Origin: Mycolicibacterium phlei
GTDB taxonomy: Bacteria > Actinomycetota > Actinomycetes > Mycobacteriales > Mycobacteriaceae
Assembly (NCBI RefSeq): GCF_001583415.1
Contig: NZ_CP014475.1
Span: 5,022,001-5,086,000, forward strand
DNA: 64,000 nucleotides
Direction of reading: 5' to 3'
Part shown: positions 35,032 to 43,380 of the stretch, piece by piece
Numbering within the stretch: the stretch's first letter is position 1
Layout of the letters: each line of letters opens with the position of its first letter
The notes under the pieces: generated by a model
What the model was told of the DNA's origin: nothing
What the model saw: only the letters and a program-made list of their open reading frames with translations
The model's database searches: none
Program-made: the position numbers and the translations under genes

Positions 35032-35750
35032 TGGACCAGTCGAAAGCGCCTCTCCTCGACGCCCTCGTCGACTACCGCACGCGTAACCGCTACGGGTTCA
35101 CCCCGCCCGGTCACCGCCAGGGCCGCGGCGTGGATCCCCGCGTCCTCGACGTCCTCGGTCCACAGGCCTTCGCCGACGACCTGCTCGCCAACGGCGGCCT
35201 CGACGACCGCCGCAGCGGTAACCGCTACCTGCAGCGCGCCGAGGAACTCATGGCCGACGCCGTCGGCGCCGACACCGCCTGGTTCACCACCTGCGGCAGT
35301 TCCCTGTCGGTCAAGGCCGCCATGATGGCCGTCGCCGGGGGTGAGGGGGACCTGCTCGTACCGCGCGACGCCCACAAATCCATCGTCGCCGGGCTGATCT
35401 TCTCCGGCGTCCAGCCCCGCTGGGTCACCCCACGCTGGGACGCCGAGCGCCACTTCAGCCACCCGCCGTCACCCGACGACTTCCGCGCCGCCTGGGACGA
35501 CCACCCCGACGCCGCAGGCGCCCTGGTCGTCTGTCCCAGCCCCTACGGCACCTGCACCGACCTCGCCGCGCTCGCCGACATCTGCCACGACCGCGGCAAG
35601 CCGCTGATCGTCGACGAGGCCTGGGGTGCGCACCTGCCCTTCCACGAGGACCTGCCCACCTGGGCGATGGACGCCGGCGCCGACGTCTGCGTGGTCAGCG
35701 TCCACAAGATGGGCGCCGGGTTCGAGCAGTTATCTGGGGTCAGATTCTGA
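35031..35750 (+). pseudogene. Truncated Orn/Lys/Arg decarboxylase-type PLP enzyme
   Basis: The first 233 residues read as a class-I PLP decarboxylase: opening TPPGHRQGRGVDPRVLDVLG, FTTCGSSLSVKAAMMAVAGGEGDLLVPRDAHKS, VIVCPSPYGTC-like segment, IVDEAWGAHLPFH and the PLP-lysine motif SVHKMGAGFEQ. Then similarity ends abruptly near 35729 and the frame closes after six foreign residues. Family members run to about 480 residues or more, so the C-terminal half is lost. The gene starts coupled to the dehydrogenase. The junction marks the left edge of the accessory insertion; no C-terminal part is found elsewhere in the window. Confidence 0.88.
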
Positions 35751-35829
35751 TGTTCACTGTTGTTCCCGCTGAGGCGAGCTGGCCTGGCTTGGCGTGATGA
35801 GTAACAGGCTGGGCTGCCGGTGTTTCCGG

Positions 35830-38800
35830 TTAGGGGTTGGTTGGTGCGGTCTGGCTGGTGGTTGTTGGGCGGCGGGTGGCTCGTTGGGGCCACCAGCTGG
35901 CTTCGCGTAGGAGTGTGGCGATGGCGGGGACGGTGAGGGTGCGTACGAGGAAGGTGTCGAGTAGGAGTCCGCAGCCGATGATGAGGCCGGCTTGGATCAT
36001 GATGGCCACTGAGCCGACCATGAGGCCGAACATGCTGGCGGCGAAGATGAGGCCGGCTGAGGTGATGACGGAGCCGGTGTTGGCGACGGTGCGCAGTACG
36101 CCGACGCGGATGTTGTGTCCTGATTCTTCGCGTAGTCGTGAGACGAGCAGCATGTTGTAGTCGGCGCCGACTGCGACCAGGATGATGAACGCGAGTAGTG
36201 GTACTGGCCAGGCGATCTCGTGTCCGAGTCCCCATTGGAAGATGAGGACGCCGATGCCCAGTGAGGCCAGGTAGTTGAGCACGACGGTGCCGAGCAGGTA
36301 GAGCGGGGCGAGCAGGGCGCGCAGCAGTAGTACGAGGATGAGTCCGACGATGAGCAGTGTGGCGAGGGCGAGTTGGGCGAAGTCGGCTCGCAGCAGTCGT
36401 TGGATGTCGGAGTTGACGGCGGGGAACCCGGCAACGGAGACGGTGGCTTGGTGCAGTGAGGTGTTGGGGCGTGCGGCGTTGGCGACGTCGGTGATTTCGT
36501 GTGCGAGGCGGGTTGCTTCGGCGCTGTAGGGGTCGTGGCTGGTTTCGATGGCAAAGCGTGCTGTTTTTCCGTCTGGGGAGAGGAATTGTTTTGCCATATC
36601 GGCGAATTGGCGGTTTTGGAAGGTGTTGGCGGGCAGGTAGAAGCCGCTGGAGGAGTCCGAGTTGGCGGTGGCTCGGGCGGCGTTTTGGAGTTGGGTGGCG
36701 ATCTGGCTCATCCCGGACAGCATTTCGATGTTGCTGTCGGCCAGTGCGTGGACGCCGGTGGCCAGTGCTTGGGCGCCTGAGGCGAGTTGGCTGATGCCGT
36801 CTTGGAGGCGTCGGATGTTGCCGGCCAGGTCGGCGGGGTCTCCGAGGGTTGCGAAGGCTTTGTCGAGGGAGGTGACCGCGGTGTGGACGGTGGCCAGGGT
36901 GCCGGCGACGGTGGCGTTGGTGTCGGGGTTGTAGCGATCGCCGAGTTCGGCGATCTGGGTGAACAATCCGCTGTCACGCAAGCGCACCAGTGTCTGGACT
37001 TGGTCGCGGATCTGGGCGCATTGGGGTGTGGTGGCACACCACGGGGAGGTGTTGAGGGCACCGGTGAGGGGGTCGAGGACGGCGATGGCGTGTTGGGCTT
37101 GTTCGGCCAGGGGTCGCAGTCCGGGACCGGATTGGATGGCGCGGTCGACGCCGGGGGCGGTGGCCGAAAGTTGTTGCAGCAGGGGCCGGAACTGTTGAAT
37201 CTGGGTGCCGGCGGACTGGACTTGGGTGAGTGTCGCGGTGAGGGGGGTCAGGGCGGTTCGCAGGGTGGTGTCGAGTTGGGCAAGGCCGCCGGCGAGTTGG
37301 TCGGCGCCGGCGGTGAGCTTGGTGAGGTCGTCTTTCCTGGCGTTGCCGTCGGCGACGGCGCCGGCCATCTTGTCGCCGATCTGGCCGTTCTGCCAGGAGA
37401 GTTGGGCTTGTTCGAGGCGGGCTCCGGTGGGGCGGGTGACGCCGGACACTGTGGTGACGCCGGGGATCTGGGAGACGCGGGAGGCCATTTCGTCGAGGTC
37501 GGCGAGCCCTTTTGCGGTGCGCATGTCGGTGGGGTTTTCCACGACGAGGAATTCGGTGATGACGATGTCTTTGGGGAAGTGGCGGTCGAGGAGTTGGTAG
37601 CCCTGGTTGCTGGCGGTGGTGGCGGGCTGGCCTTTGCGGTCGTCGTAGCTGATCTTCATCGTGGTGGTGGCTGCGGCCAGGGTCAGCAGGATGACCAGGC
37701 TGGCGATCAGCAGGGGCACGGGTCGGCGGACGACCGCGACCGCGACGCGGTTCCAGTAGCGGCGGGTGCGGTCGGGTTTGGGGTCGCCGATGCCGCGTCG
37801 GGCGGCCAGCGCCAGCACCGGTGGCAGCAGCGTCACGGTGGCCAGGAATCCGAACATGACGGCAACCGCGCAGGCCGGGCCGAGGGCGGCGAACACGCTC
37901 AGTTGAGCGAACACCATGGCCAGGAAGGCGAAGGCGACGGTGGCCGCCGAGGCCAGGATGACCCGGCCGATGCTGGCAGTGGCGTGCACGATGGCCTGAT
38001 CGGGCGGCACCTGTGCGCGGCGCTGCTCGTGGTAGCGGCTGATCAGAAACACCGTGTAGTCGGTGCCGGCTCCCAGCAGGATCGCGGTCATGAACGCCAC
38101 GGTGAATTGCGAGACCGGCATTCCCAGCTGGCCCAGGGCCGAGAGCGCACCGCGCCCGACGACCAGGCTCACCGCGATCACCAGCAGCGGCAGCAGCGCG
38201 GTGAACACCGAGCGGTACACGATGAGCAGGATCACCGCGATCAGGCCGGCGGTGGCGATCGAAATCAGCACCAGGTCGTGTTCGGCGGCCGCGATCTGGT
38301 CGCTGAACGTGGCGGGCGGGCCGGTGACGTACGCGGTGGTCGACGAGTCGGCGAACACGTCGGCGGCGATGTCGCGCACGGCTTGCACGGATTCGGCGGC
38401 GGTGGGATCGCCCAGGGTGCCGGCCACCCCGACCGGCAGAAACCAGGCCTTGCGGTCGGCGCTGACCGCCTGCGCCGCGGTGATCGGGTCGGCCAGCAGA
38501 TCCTGCACCAGCAAGACGTGGGCGGTGTCGCCGCGTAGCCGCGCCACCAGGTCGTCGTAGCGCTCCCGCGTCGCGGGGGTCAGCCCGGCGGGGTCTTCCA
38601 TCGCGACGAACACCATGGTCTTGGAACCTTGTTCGCCGAACGCCGCGCTCATCCGGTCCACCGTCTGAAACGACGGCACATCATGGGGGAGCAGCTCCGC
38701 CGATTGCTGGCGCACCACGGTTTCCAATTGGGGAAACAGCAGTGCCAGCACCACCGCGACGCCGAGCCAGGCTCCGATCACCAGCGCCTTGTGCCTCACC

Positions 38801-38925
38801 GTGAACCTCGCCAGCGCCGCCAACCGCGCGCTGTACTCGCTGGAATCCGCCGGTTCGGCCGAACGGCGGTATCGCCGCCTAGCATTCATCGCGGTGCCCG
38901 AACCATCCGGATCGCTGTCGGTCAC
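35830..38925 (-). CDS. MmpL-family RND transporter
   Basis: A 1031-residue lipid/efflux-type RND protein. N-terminal FTVRHKALVIGAWLGVAVVLALLFPQLE, RND motif AGTDYTVFLISRYHEQRR in the first half and VGADYNMLLVSRLREESGHN in the second; two large periplasmic domains, with a coiled region of Ala/Gln/Leu repeats (about 510-770) typical of MmpL4/5-type proteins. The start may be the GTG at 38925 (GGAGG 4 bases upstream); a TTG at 38940 is also possible. No MmpS partner gene is next to it. The 3' half uses more A- and T-ending codons than the GC-rich 5' half. An operator-like palindrome lies just upstream. Confidence 0.92.
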   Translation of the reverse strand: MTDSDPDGSGTAMNARRRYRRSAEPADSSEYSARLAALARFTVRHKALVIGAWLGVAVVLALLFPQLETVVRQQSAELLPHDVPSFQTVDRMSAAFGEQGSKTMVFVAMEDPAGLTPATRERYDDLVARLRGDTAHVLLVQDLLADPITAAQAVSADRKAWFLPVGVAGTLGDPTAAESVQAVRDIAADVFADSSTTAYVTGPPATFSDQIAAAEHDLVLISIATAGLIAVILLIVYRSVFTALLPLLVIAVSLVVGRGALSALGQLGMPVSQFTVAFMTAILLGAGTDYTVFLISRYHEQRRAQVPPDQAIVHATASIGRVILASAATVAFAFLAMVFAQLSVFAALGPACAVAVMFGFLATVTLLPPVLALAARRGIGDPKPDRTRRYWNRVAVAVVRRPVPLLIASLVILLTLAAATTTMKISYDDRKGQPATTASNQGYQLLDRHFPKDIVITEFLVVENPTDMRTAKGLADLDEMASRVSQIPGVTTVSGVTRPTGARLEQAQLSWQNGQIGDKMAGAVADGNARKDDLTKLTAGADQLAGGLAQLDTTLRTALTPLTATLTQVQSAGTQIQQFRPLLQQLSATAPGVDRAIQSGPGLRPLAEQAQHAIAVLDPLTGALNTSPWCATTPQCAQIRDQVQTLVRLRDSGLFTQIAELGDRYNPDTNATVAGTLATVHTAVTSLDKAFATLGDPADLAGNIRRLQDGISQLASGAQALATGVHALADSNIEMLSGMSQIATQLQNAARATANSDSSSGFYLPANTFQNRQFADMAKQFLSPDGKTARFAIETSHDPYSAEATRLAHEITDVANAARPNTSLHQATVSVAGFPAVNSDIQRLLRADFAQLALATLLIVGLILVLLLRALLAPLYLLGTVVLNYLASLGIGVLIFQWGLGHEIAWPVPLLAFIILVAVGADYNMLLVSRLREESGHNIRVGVLRTVANTGSVITSAGLIFAASMFGLMVGSVAIMIQAGLIIGCGLLLDTFLVRTLTVPAIATLLREASWWPQRATRRPTTTSQTAPTNP

Positions 38926-38955
38926 AACCCCTCCACCCAAGCAAAGGAACTATCG

Positions 38956-38970
38956 GTATCGCTACGCTAC
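38956..38970. promoter_or_regulatory. Operator-like palindrome, site A (mmpL)
   Basis: GTATCGCTACGCTAC, about 30 bases before the mmpL start. It matches the perfect palindrome of site B in 13 of 15 positions; arms GTA-CG / CG-TAC pair. Probable binding site of a neighbouring TetR regulator (inference). Confidence 0.55.
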
Positions 38971-39032
38971 TAGCAGTACCACAGTGGTTGGCGCTGCGCG
39001 TCCGCCGGGGCCGCGCCGCGCGTCCTGGGCCG

Positions 39033-39467
39033 CTAATGACCTGCGCCGACGCCGGCGTCGGTGTCGTCGGCGTCGGGGATGTCGTGGCGGACCACCCGGA
39101 CCCGGCCACGCGGCAGGCAGGCCATGTATCCGTGGCGTTTGCCGTAGAGCTCCCAGGCGGTGGCGTGCGCGTCGGCCTCCACATCGATGCGGTGCCCGCG
39201 GGAAAAACCCAGGTGCAACGCGCCGTCATCGCCGTACCGGGCGTGCGTGCACACCGCGCCGGCCAGGTCGAGCAGCGGGCGTTCGTGCACCGCGACCCGG
39301 TTGGGGTCGATGAGCACTTGTTCGGCCGGAAAGTCCCCGACGGGCGGCAGCGTCAGCCGCAGGGGACGCGAAATCACCAGCTCGCTGTAACCATCGAGGT
39401 CCAACACCAACCCGTCGCGCAGCGACACGCGTTGCACGACGCAGTCTTCGATCCATTGGGTGAACAT
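39033..39467 (-). CDS. Small conserved protein, DUF6188-like
   Basis: A 144-residue soluble protein starting MFTQWIEDCVVQRVSLRDGLVLDLDGYSELVISRPLRLTLPP. No signal peptide or membrane helix. The central part has AVCTHARYGDDGALHLGFSRGHRIDVEADAHATAWELYGKRHGYMACLPRGRV, which resembles the DUF6188 family of actinobacteria; function unknown. The start is secure: an AAGGAGG site lies 5 bases upstream of ATG 39467. It lies downstream of a perfect operator palindrome and upstream of the mmpL gene, so it is probably part of the same regulon. Confidence 0.7.
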   Translation of the reverse strand: MFTQWIEDCVVQRVSLRDGLVLDLDGYSELVISRPLRLTLPPVGDFPAEQVLIDPNRVAVHERPLLDLAGAVCTHARYGDDGALHLGFSRGHRIDVEADAHATAWELYGKRHGYMACLPRGRVRVVRHDIPDADDTDAGVGAGH

Positions 39468-39514
39468 GGCGCCTCCTTCGACACGTCTTTGGGTCGCATC
39501 TGAAGGGTACGGTA

Positions 39515-39531
39515 AGTATCGCTGCGATACT
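39515..39531. promoter_or_regulatory. Operator-like palindrome, site B (perfect)
   Basis: agtatcgc-t-gcgatact, perfect 8-base arms around one T, about 48 bases before the DUF6188-like start and 11 bases after the stop of the TetR gene. A further half site (agtatcg) follows directly. Best-formed member of the three-site motif set. Confidence 0.65.
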
Positions 39532-39541
39532 ATTAGTATCG

Positions 39542-40213
39542 TTAACTGTCGGGGGTGAGGGAGGCCAGGCGATCCACGATGCGCCGGCTGGCCCGATCGA
39601 TGCGGTCGCGGGTCTGGGCCGCCGAGGCCCGCCGGCCGATGAAGGCGGTCAGGTTCGCCAGCCAGATGTCGGCGAGGAGCTCGGCGACCGGCTGATCGAA
39701 CGGCCCGGGCGTGCCGCCGCCCAGGGTGTGGGCGAGCAGGCGCTGGATGACGGCGGCGGCCTCGTCGAGGGCGGCGGCCGCGGTGCTGTCGGCGGCGACG
39801 AATGCCCGTGTCATGGCCTCGGTGAGATGAAGGTCGCGCTGCCAGCGGTCGTGCAGATACCCGGTCAGCCGATCCAGGCGCTGCTGAGGTGTCGTGCCGG
39901 TGGCGGCCCAGTCCTGGGCGGCCTGCAGCCGCCCGAATTCTCGGGCCAGCGCCGAGACCAGCAGGTGGGACTTGGACGGGAAGTAGCGGTAGAGCGTGCC
40001 GACCGCGATACCGGCCCGCTCGGCTACCGTGCGCATCCGCACGGCCTCATACCCGCCCGCGGCGGCCACCACCAGCGCCGCATCCAGAATCGCCTCTCGG
40101 TGCCGCGTCGGCGTGCGCGGACGCGGCGGCGCGGTCGGATGTAGCGCCGCCGGCGGCGAATCCGCCTGGGCGTGTTGGCATTCGGGGTGGGCGCCGGTGT
40201 CGGTCGCGGTCAC
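39542..40213 (-). CDS. TetR-family regulator, KstR-like
   Basis: A 223-residue repressor-type protein. The DNA-binding domain (about residues 38-85) reads REAILDAALVVAAAGGYEAVRMRTVAERAGIAVGTLYRYFPSKSHLLVSALAREF, very close to KstR, the cholesterol-catabolism repressor, as is the later LTEAMTRAFVAADSTAAAALD. Ligand specificity of this paralogue is unknown. A Pro/His/Ala-rich N-terminal extension of about 35 residues precedes the domain. The GTG start overlaps the stop of the thioesterase gene (GTGA at 40213-40210), so both are co-expressed. Confidence 0.88.
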   Translation of the reverse strand: MTATDTGAHPECQHAQADSPPAALHPTAPPRPRTPTRHREAILDAALVVAAAGGYEAVRMRTVAERAGIAVGTLYRYFPSKSHLLVSALAREFGRLQAAQDWAATGTTPQQRLDRLTGYLHDRWQRDLHLTEAMTRAFVAADSTAAAALDEAAAVIQRLLAHTLGGGTPGPFDQPVAELLADIWLANLTAFIGRRASAAQTRDRIDRASRRIVDRLASLTPDS

Positions 40214-40776
40214 GATGCCGGGTCGTGCGGATCGGCGTGGGCCCGGCTGCTGCGGGTGAACCGTTCCAGCAGGCTATCGAACGCCGCCAGATCACCGTGG
40301 GCGGCGAAGTGCTCGGTGCTCACCACGACGAACACCGCGCTCGCGGTGAACCGGGTGACGCCGTCGGTGCCGGTGCCCGTCGCGCGGACATGCAGGGCGC
40401 GGCCGTTGCGCTCGGTGATGTGCGCGGTGATCCGGTGCGGTTGGTGCAGTGGCACCGGCAGCAGATACTCGACGGTCAGGCTGCGCGTCACCGCCGGTGT
40501 GCCGGCGATCCACAACGTGAAGCCCAGCACGTCATCGCAGGCGGCGGCCACCGCGCCGCCGTGCGCCAATCCCGGCGCCCCGATGTGGCGTTCGTCGAAG
40601 GTCGCATCGGCATACACCTGCTCGCCGCAGCGATACACCACCAGCTGCAGGCCGTGGGGGTTGTCCGGGCCGCAGCCCATACAGGTCGGGGTGTGGGCGG
40701 GCAACCGTTCCGCGGGTAGCCCCACCCCACGGTCACCGTCGGGTACCTCATCCCGACACCGCACATGCTCGGACAC
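40210..40776 (-). CDS. PaaI-type hotdog thioesterase
   Basis: A 188-residue single hotdog-fold protein. The signature GLAHGGAVAAACDDVLGFTLW contains the HGG motif of acyl-CoA thioesterases; CMGCGPDNPHGLQL at about residue 32 is typical of the mycobacterial PaaI-like subgroup. The beta-strand VTRSLTVEYLLPVPLHQP follows. A role in hydrolysing acyl-CoA is likely; substrate unknown. GTG start at 40776. It is the first gene of an operon with the KstR-like regulator, with an operator-like site between it and a divergent second TetR gene. Confidence 0.85.
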   Translation of the reverse strand: MSEHVRCRDEVPDGDRGVGLPAERLPAHTPTCMGCGPDNPHGLQLVVYRCGEQVYADATFDERHIGAPGLAHGGAVAAACDDVLGFTLWIAGTPAVTRSLTVEYLLPVPLHQPHRITAHITERNGRALHVRATGTGTDGVTRFTASAVFVVVSTEHFAAHGDLAAFDSLLERFTRSSRAHADPHDPAS

Positions 40777-40797
40777 CCGATACCTCCAGTACGAGCA

Positions 40798-40812
40798 GTT
40801 TCGCTACGCTAC
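40798..40812. promoter_or_regulatory. Operator-like palindrome, site C
   Basis: GTTTCGCTACGCTAC, matching site A in 14 of 15 positions. It lies in the divergent promoter between the thioesterase-tetR operon (22 bases away) and the second tetR gene (74 bases away). A TTGGTACCA palindrome follows at about 40816. Confidence 0.5.
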
Positions 40813-40885
40813 TGTTTGGTACCATAAGTGTCGGGCGGGCGGGGAACCGTTGGCCATAAAGGGGGAAGCGGCGAGGAGAGTGAGT

Positions 40886-41578
40886 GTGAGCAGCAGCCAG
40901 CCGGATCGAGTCCACCACGAAGACGACGACGATATCGACCCCCGCCGCACCCGGTCCCGCAATCGCTTACTGGACGCCGCGGCCGCGCTGCTCAGCACCG
41001 GTGGTGTCGAGGCCGTCACCGTCGAGGCGGTCACCAAAGCCTCCAAGGTGGCCCGAACCACCCTCTACCGCCACTTCGGCAGTTCGTCGCACCTGCTGGC
41101 GGCCACCTTCGAACGGCTGCTACCCCAAGTCACCCCGCCGGCACCGGCCAGCGGGACGGTGCGCGAACGCCTCATCGAACTGCTCACCCGCCAGGCGGCG
41201 CTGTTCGCCGACGCCCCGCTACACGTCACCATGCTGGCCTGGCTGTCCCTCGGCCCTACCGCAACCACCGACCACGCCGGCGCTGAACACGCGGCCGGCA
41301 CGCTGCGCGCACGCGTCGTCGACCAATACCGACAACCCTTCGACGCCATCCTGCAAAGCGCCGACGCCCGCGCCGAACTCGACGACTTCGACCTGAACCT
41401 CGCGCTGTGTCAACTCATCGGGCCGCTCGCCTTCGCCCGCATGACCGGTCTACACACCATGACCCCCCACGACACCACCCGCATCGTCGACGACTTCCTC
41501 ACCACGCATCAACGCAAAACCACCCCCACCGCACCCACACGACCCGGCGACAACGCCGTGCCGGTCACCGCCGACTAA
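40886..41578 (+). CDS. TetR-family regulator
   Basis: A 230-residue regulator. The HTH domain is RSRNRLLDAAAALLSTGGVEAVTVEAVTKASKVARTTLYRHFGSSSHLLAATFERLLP; the ligand-binding part is Ala/Leu rich and not diagnostic. GTG 40886 is preferred because AGGAG lies about 7 bases upstream; the frame is open far upstream through the antisense of the thioesterase but that part is not conserved. Divergent from the thioesterase operon, and probably self-regulated through the shared operator region (inference). Confidence 0.85.
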   Translation: MSSSQPDRVHHEDDDDIDPRRTRSRNRLLDAAAALLSTGGVEAVTVEAVTKASKVARTTLYRHFGSSSHLLAATFERLLPQVTPPAPASGTVRERLIELLTRQAALFADAPLHVTMLAWLSLGPTATTDHAGAEHAAGTLRARVVDQYRQPFDAILQSADARAELDDFDLNLALCQLIGPLAFARMTGLHTMTPHDTTRIVDDFLTTHQRKTTPTAPTRPGDNAVPVTAD

Positions 41579-41706
41579 CGCCGGTCCGCCGCCGGTTCAG
41601 CGACCAACCGATCGGCAGACACCGACACGCCCTGAAAAGATCTCTCCCCACCACAGCCCGCCAGCCAAATCTTGTCGATGACCTGGCAATCGGGCCGACG
41701 GGCACG
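41579..41706. other. Short non-coding stretch left of the IS3 element
   Basis: No coding sequence or repeat was recognised in these 128 bases. They separate the TetR gene from the left inverted repeat of the outer IS3-family element. Confidence 0.4.
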
Positions 41707-41844
41707 TGAAACGCCCTGGAAATCCCGGAGGCTCCTGACCTTGGAAACGAGGATGCAGGTATGCCGAAGGAACAGTCGCCCGGGAAGCCGACGACACGTC
41801 GATACAGTGCCGAGTGGGCTTGACCCCGTTTGGTGGACACTGGG

Positions 41845-42684
41845 TCAGGCGGCTTGTGCCGTCTGAGTGATCCGGTTCTCGAACTGAACCGGGCTGATCA
41901 TGCCGATCGCTGAGTGGCGCCGGCGGCGGTTGTAGACCCGTTCGATCCAGTCGCCGACGGCGAGCTTAGCGGCCGCCTTGGTGCGCCACAAGTAACGGTC
42001 ATAGAACTCGACTTTCAATGTGCCCCAGAATGATTCCTGCTGGGCATTGTCCCAGCACACCCCGGTGCGGCCCACTGATCGGGCCAGGTTGTGGGCGTGG
42101 GCGAACCGGGCCATCTGCGCGGAGGTGTACTGACAGCCGCGGTCAGCGTGCAAGACCACCTTTTCGGCGAGCGTTCCTCGCATTGTCACCGCCATCGCCA
42201 CCGCAGCTTCGACGAGGTCGGTGTGCAGGTGCTCATCAATGGCCCAGCCGATCACCCGCCGGCTGCATCCGTCGCGGACCGCACACAGATACAGCCAGCC
42301 CTCACCGGTGCGCAGATAGGTGATGTCCGAAGTCCACACCACATCTAGGCGCCCAGCATCGAAACATCGTTTCACCAGGTCCTTGGGCATCATGTCGTCG
42401 AGGTCGACGAGCGTGGTCGCGGGGGCGAACGTGCGTGGGCTGATCCCGGCCAGACCCTGGCGGCGCAGCGAGGCTGCCACCGTTTTGCGTGACACCGTCT
42501 CGCCGTCCTCACGCAGGTCGGCCAGGATCCGCGGGGCCCCGTACACCCGGTCAGAGGCCTTGTGGAACGCCGCGACCTTCCTATCGAGTTCGGCACGCCG
42601 GCGAGCCGCCGGCGACGGTCCCGCCGCCTGGGTCGTGCGCCACTTGTAGAACCCCGAGCGAGAGACTTCCAGCAGCTCGCACAT
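41845..42684 (-). CDS. IS3-family transposase OrfB (inner element)
   Basis: A 279-residue integrase-core protein. The DDE triad is visible in WTSDITYL, VLHADRGCQYTS and WDNAQQESFWGTLK; the N-terminal HTH_21 segment is RVYGAPRILADLREDGETVSRKTVAASLRRQGL. The frame is continuous upstream into a -1 frame relative to OrfA. A run of six A residues followed by G (minus strand, near 42771) forms a slippery site near the end of OrfA, so the active transposase is expected as an OrfAB fusion made by programmed frameshifting. No disabling mutation is visible. Confidence 0.92.
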   Translation of the reverse strand: MCELLEVSRSGFYKWRTTQAAGPSPAARRRAELDRKVAAFHKASDRVYGAPRILADLREDGETVSRKTVAASLRRQGLAGISPRTFAPATTLVDLDDMMPKDLVKRCFDAGRLDVVWTSDITYLRTGEGWLYLCAVRDGCSRRVIGWAIDEHLHTDLVEAAVAMAVTMRGTLAEKVVLHADRGCQYTSAQMARFAHAHNLARSVGRTGVCWDNAQQESFWGTLKVEFYDRYLWRTKAAAKLAVGDWIERVYNRRRRHSAIGMISPVQFENRITQTAQAA

Positions 42685-42734
42685 CCGGGTGATCGCGTAA
42701 GTGGCCTTCTCCGCTTCGATCAGAACGTAGGCGT

Positions 42735-43028
42735 CTACTGGTTCTGTTCGGAGGCGAAGAAGGCCGCGGCTTTTTTCAAAAACTGCCGGTCCAAACGTAA
42801 CTCGGCGTTCTCCTTGCGTAGCCGCTCCAACTCGGCACGCTCATCGTCATCAAGCACCGCACCATTATCGTCGCCGTTGGCGCGGGTCTGGCGCACCCAG
42901 CGCCCGAGCAACTGCTCACCTACACCGATCTCAGCAGCCACATGAGCAATCGGACGACCCGTCTCGATCACCAGGCGGGCAGCCTGCTCCCGAAACTCCG
43001 GGGTGTACTTCTTGCGCTTGCCCGACAT
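42735..43028 (-). CDS. IS3-family transposase OrfA (inner element)
   Basis: A 97-residue HTH protein (KKYTPEFREQAARLVIETGRPIAHVAAEIGVGEQLLGRWVRQTR) with a C-terminal Leu/Glu/Arg-rich dimerisation helix (DDDERAELERLRKENAELRLDRQFLKKAAAFF). The frame ends 50 bases before the annotated OrfB ATG, with the slippery A6G run inside its last codons. Together with OrfB it gives the usual OrfAB product of IS3 elements. Confidence 0.92.
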   Translation of the reverse strand: MSGKRKKYTPEFREQAARLVIETGRPIAHVAAEIGVGEQLLGRWVRQTRANGDDNGAVLDDDERAELERLRKENAELRLDRQFLKKAAAFFASEQNQ

Positions 43029-43380
43029 ACGGACATCCTTCCCGCAGGACCAGCAGTCCCACCAGTCAGGTGTCCACCATCAGGGGGCAACCCCACGAGG
43101 AGAAGGCCGCCGCGGTGCGGATGGTCCGCACCTTGCGCGCGGAGCTGGGCACCGAGCAGGGCACAGTGCAGCGGGTCGCTCGCCAGCTCGGCTACGGAGT
43201 GGAATCGGTGCGCACCTGGGTCCGTCAGGTCGACATCGACGAAGGCCTGGCTCCTGGGGTGACGACCTCGGAGTCGAAGAAGGTGAAGGAACTCGAACAG
43301 GAGATCCGAGAACTCAAGCGTGCCAACGAGATTCTGAAGCGAGCGGCAAGTTTCTTCGGGGCGGAGCTCGACCGCCAACA

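Larger units (their letters stand above)
41815..43095 (-). mobile_element. IS3-family element (inner), complete
   Basis: 1281 bases with terminal inverted repeats 41815-41840 (tgggcttgacccc...) and 43070-43095, 21 of 26 matching. It is flanked by a 4-base target duplication CGAG (41811-41814 and 43096-43099). Both open frames are on the minus strand. All features of an intact, fairly recent insertion are present. Confidence 0.92.

Noticed and set aside
40172..40885. N-terminal extension of the second TetR protein through the thioesterase region
   Set aside because: The extra residues are antisense to a clear hotdog gene, and a better start with AGGAG lies at 40886.
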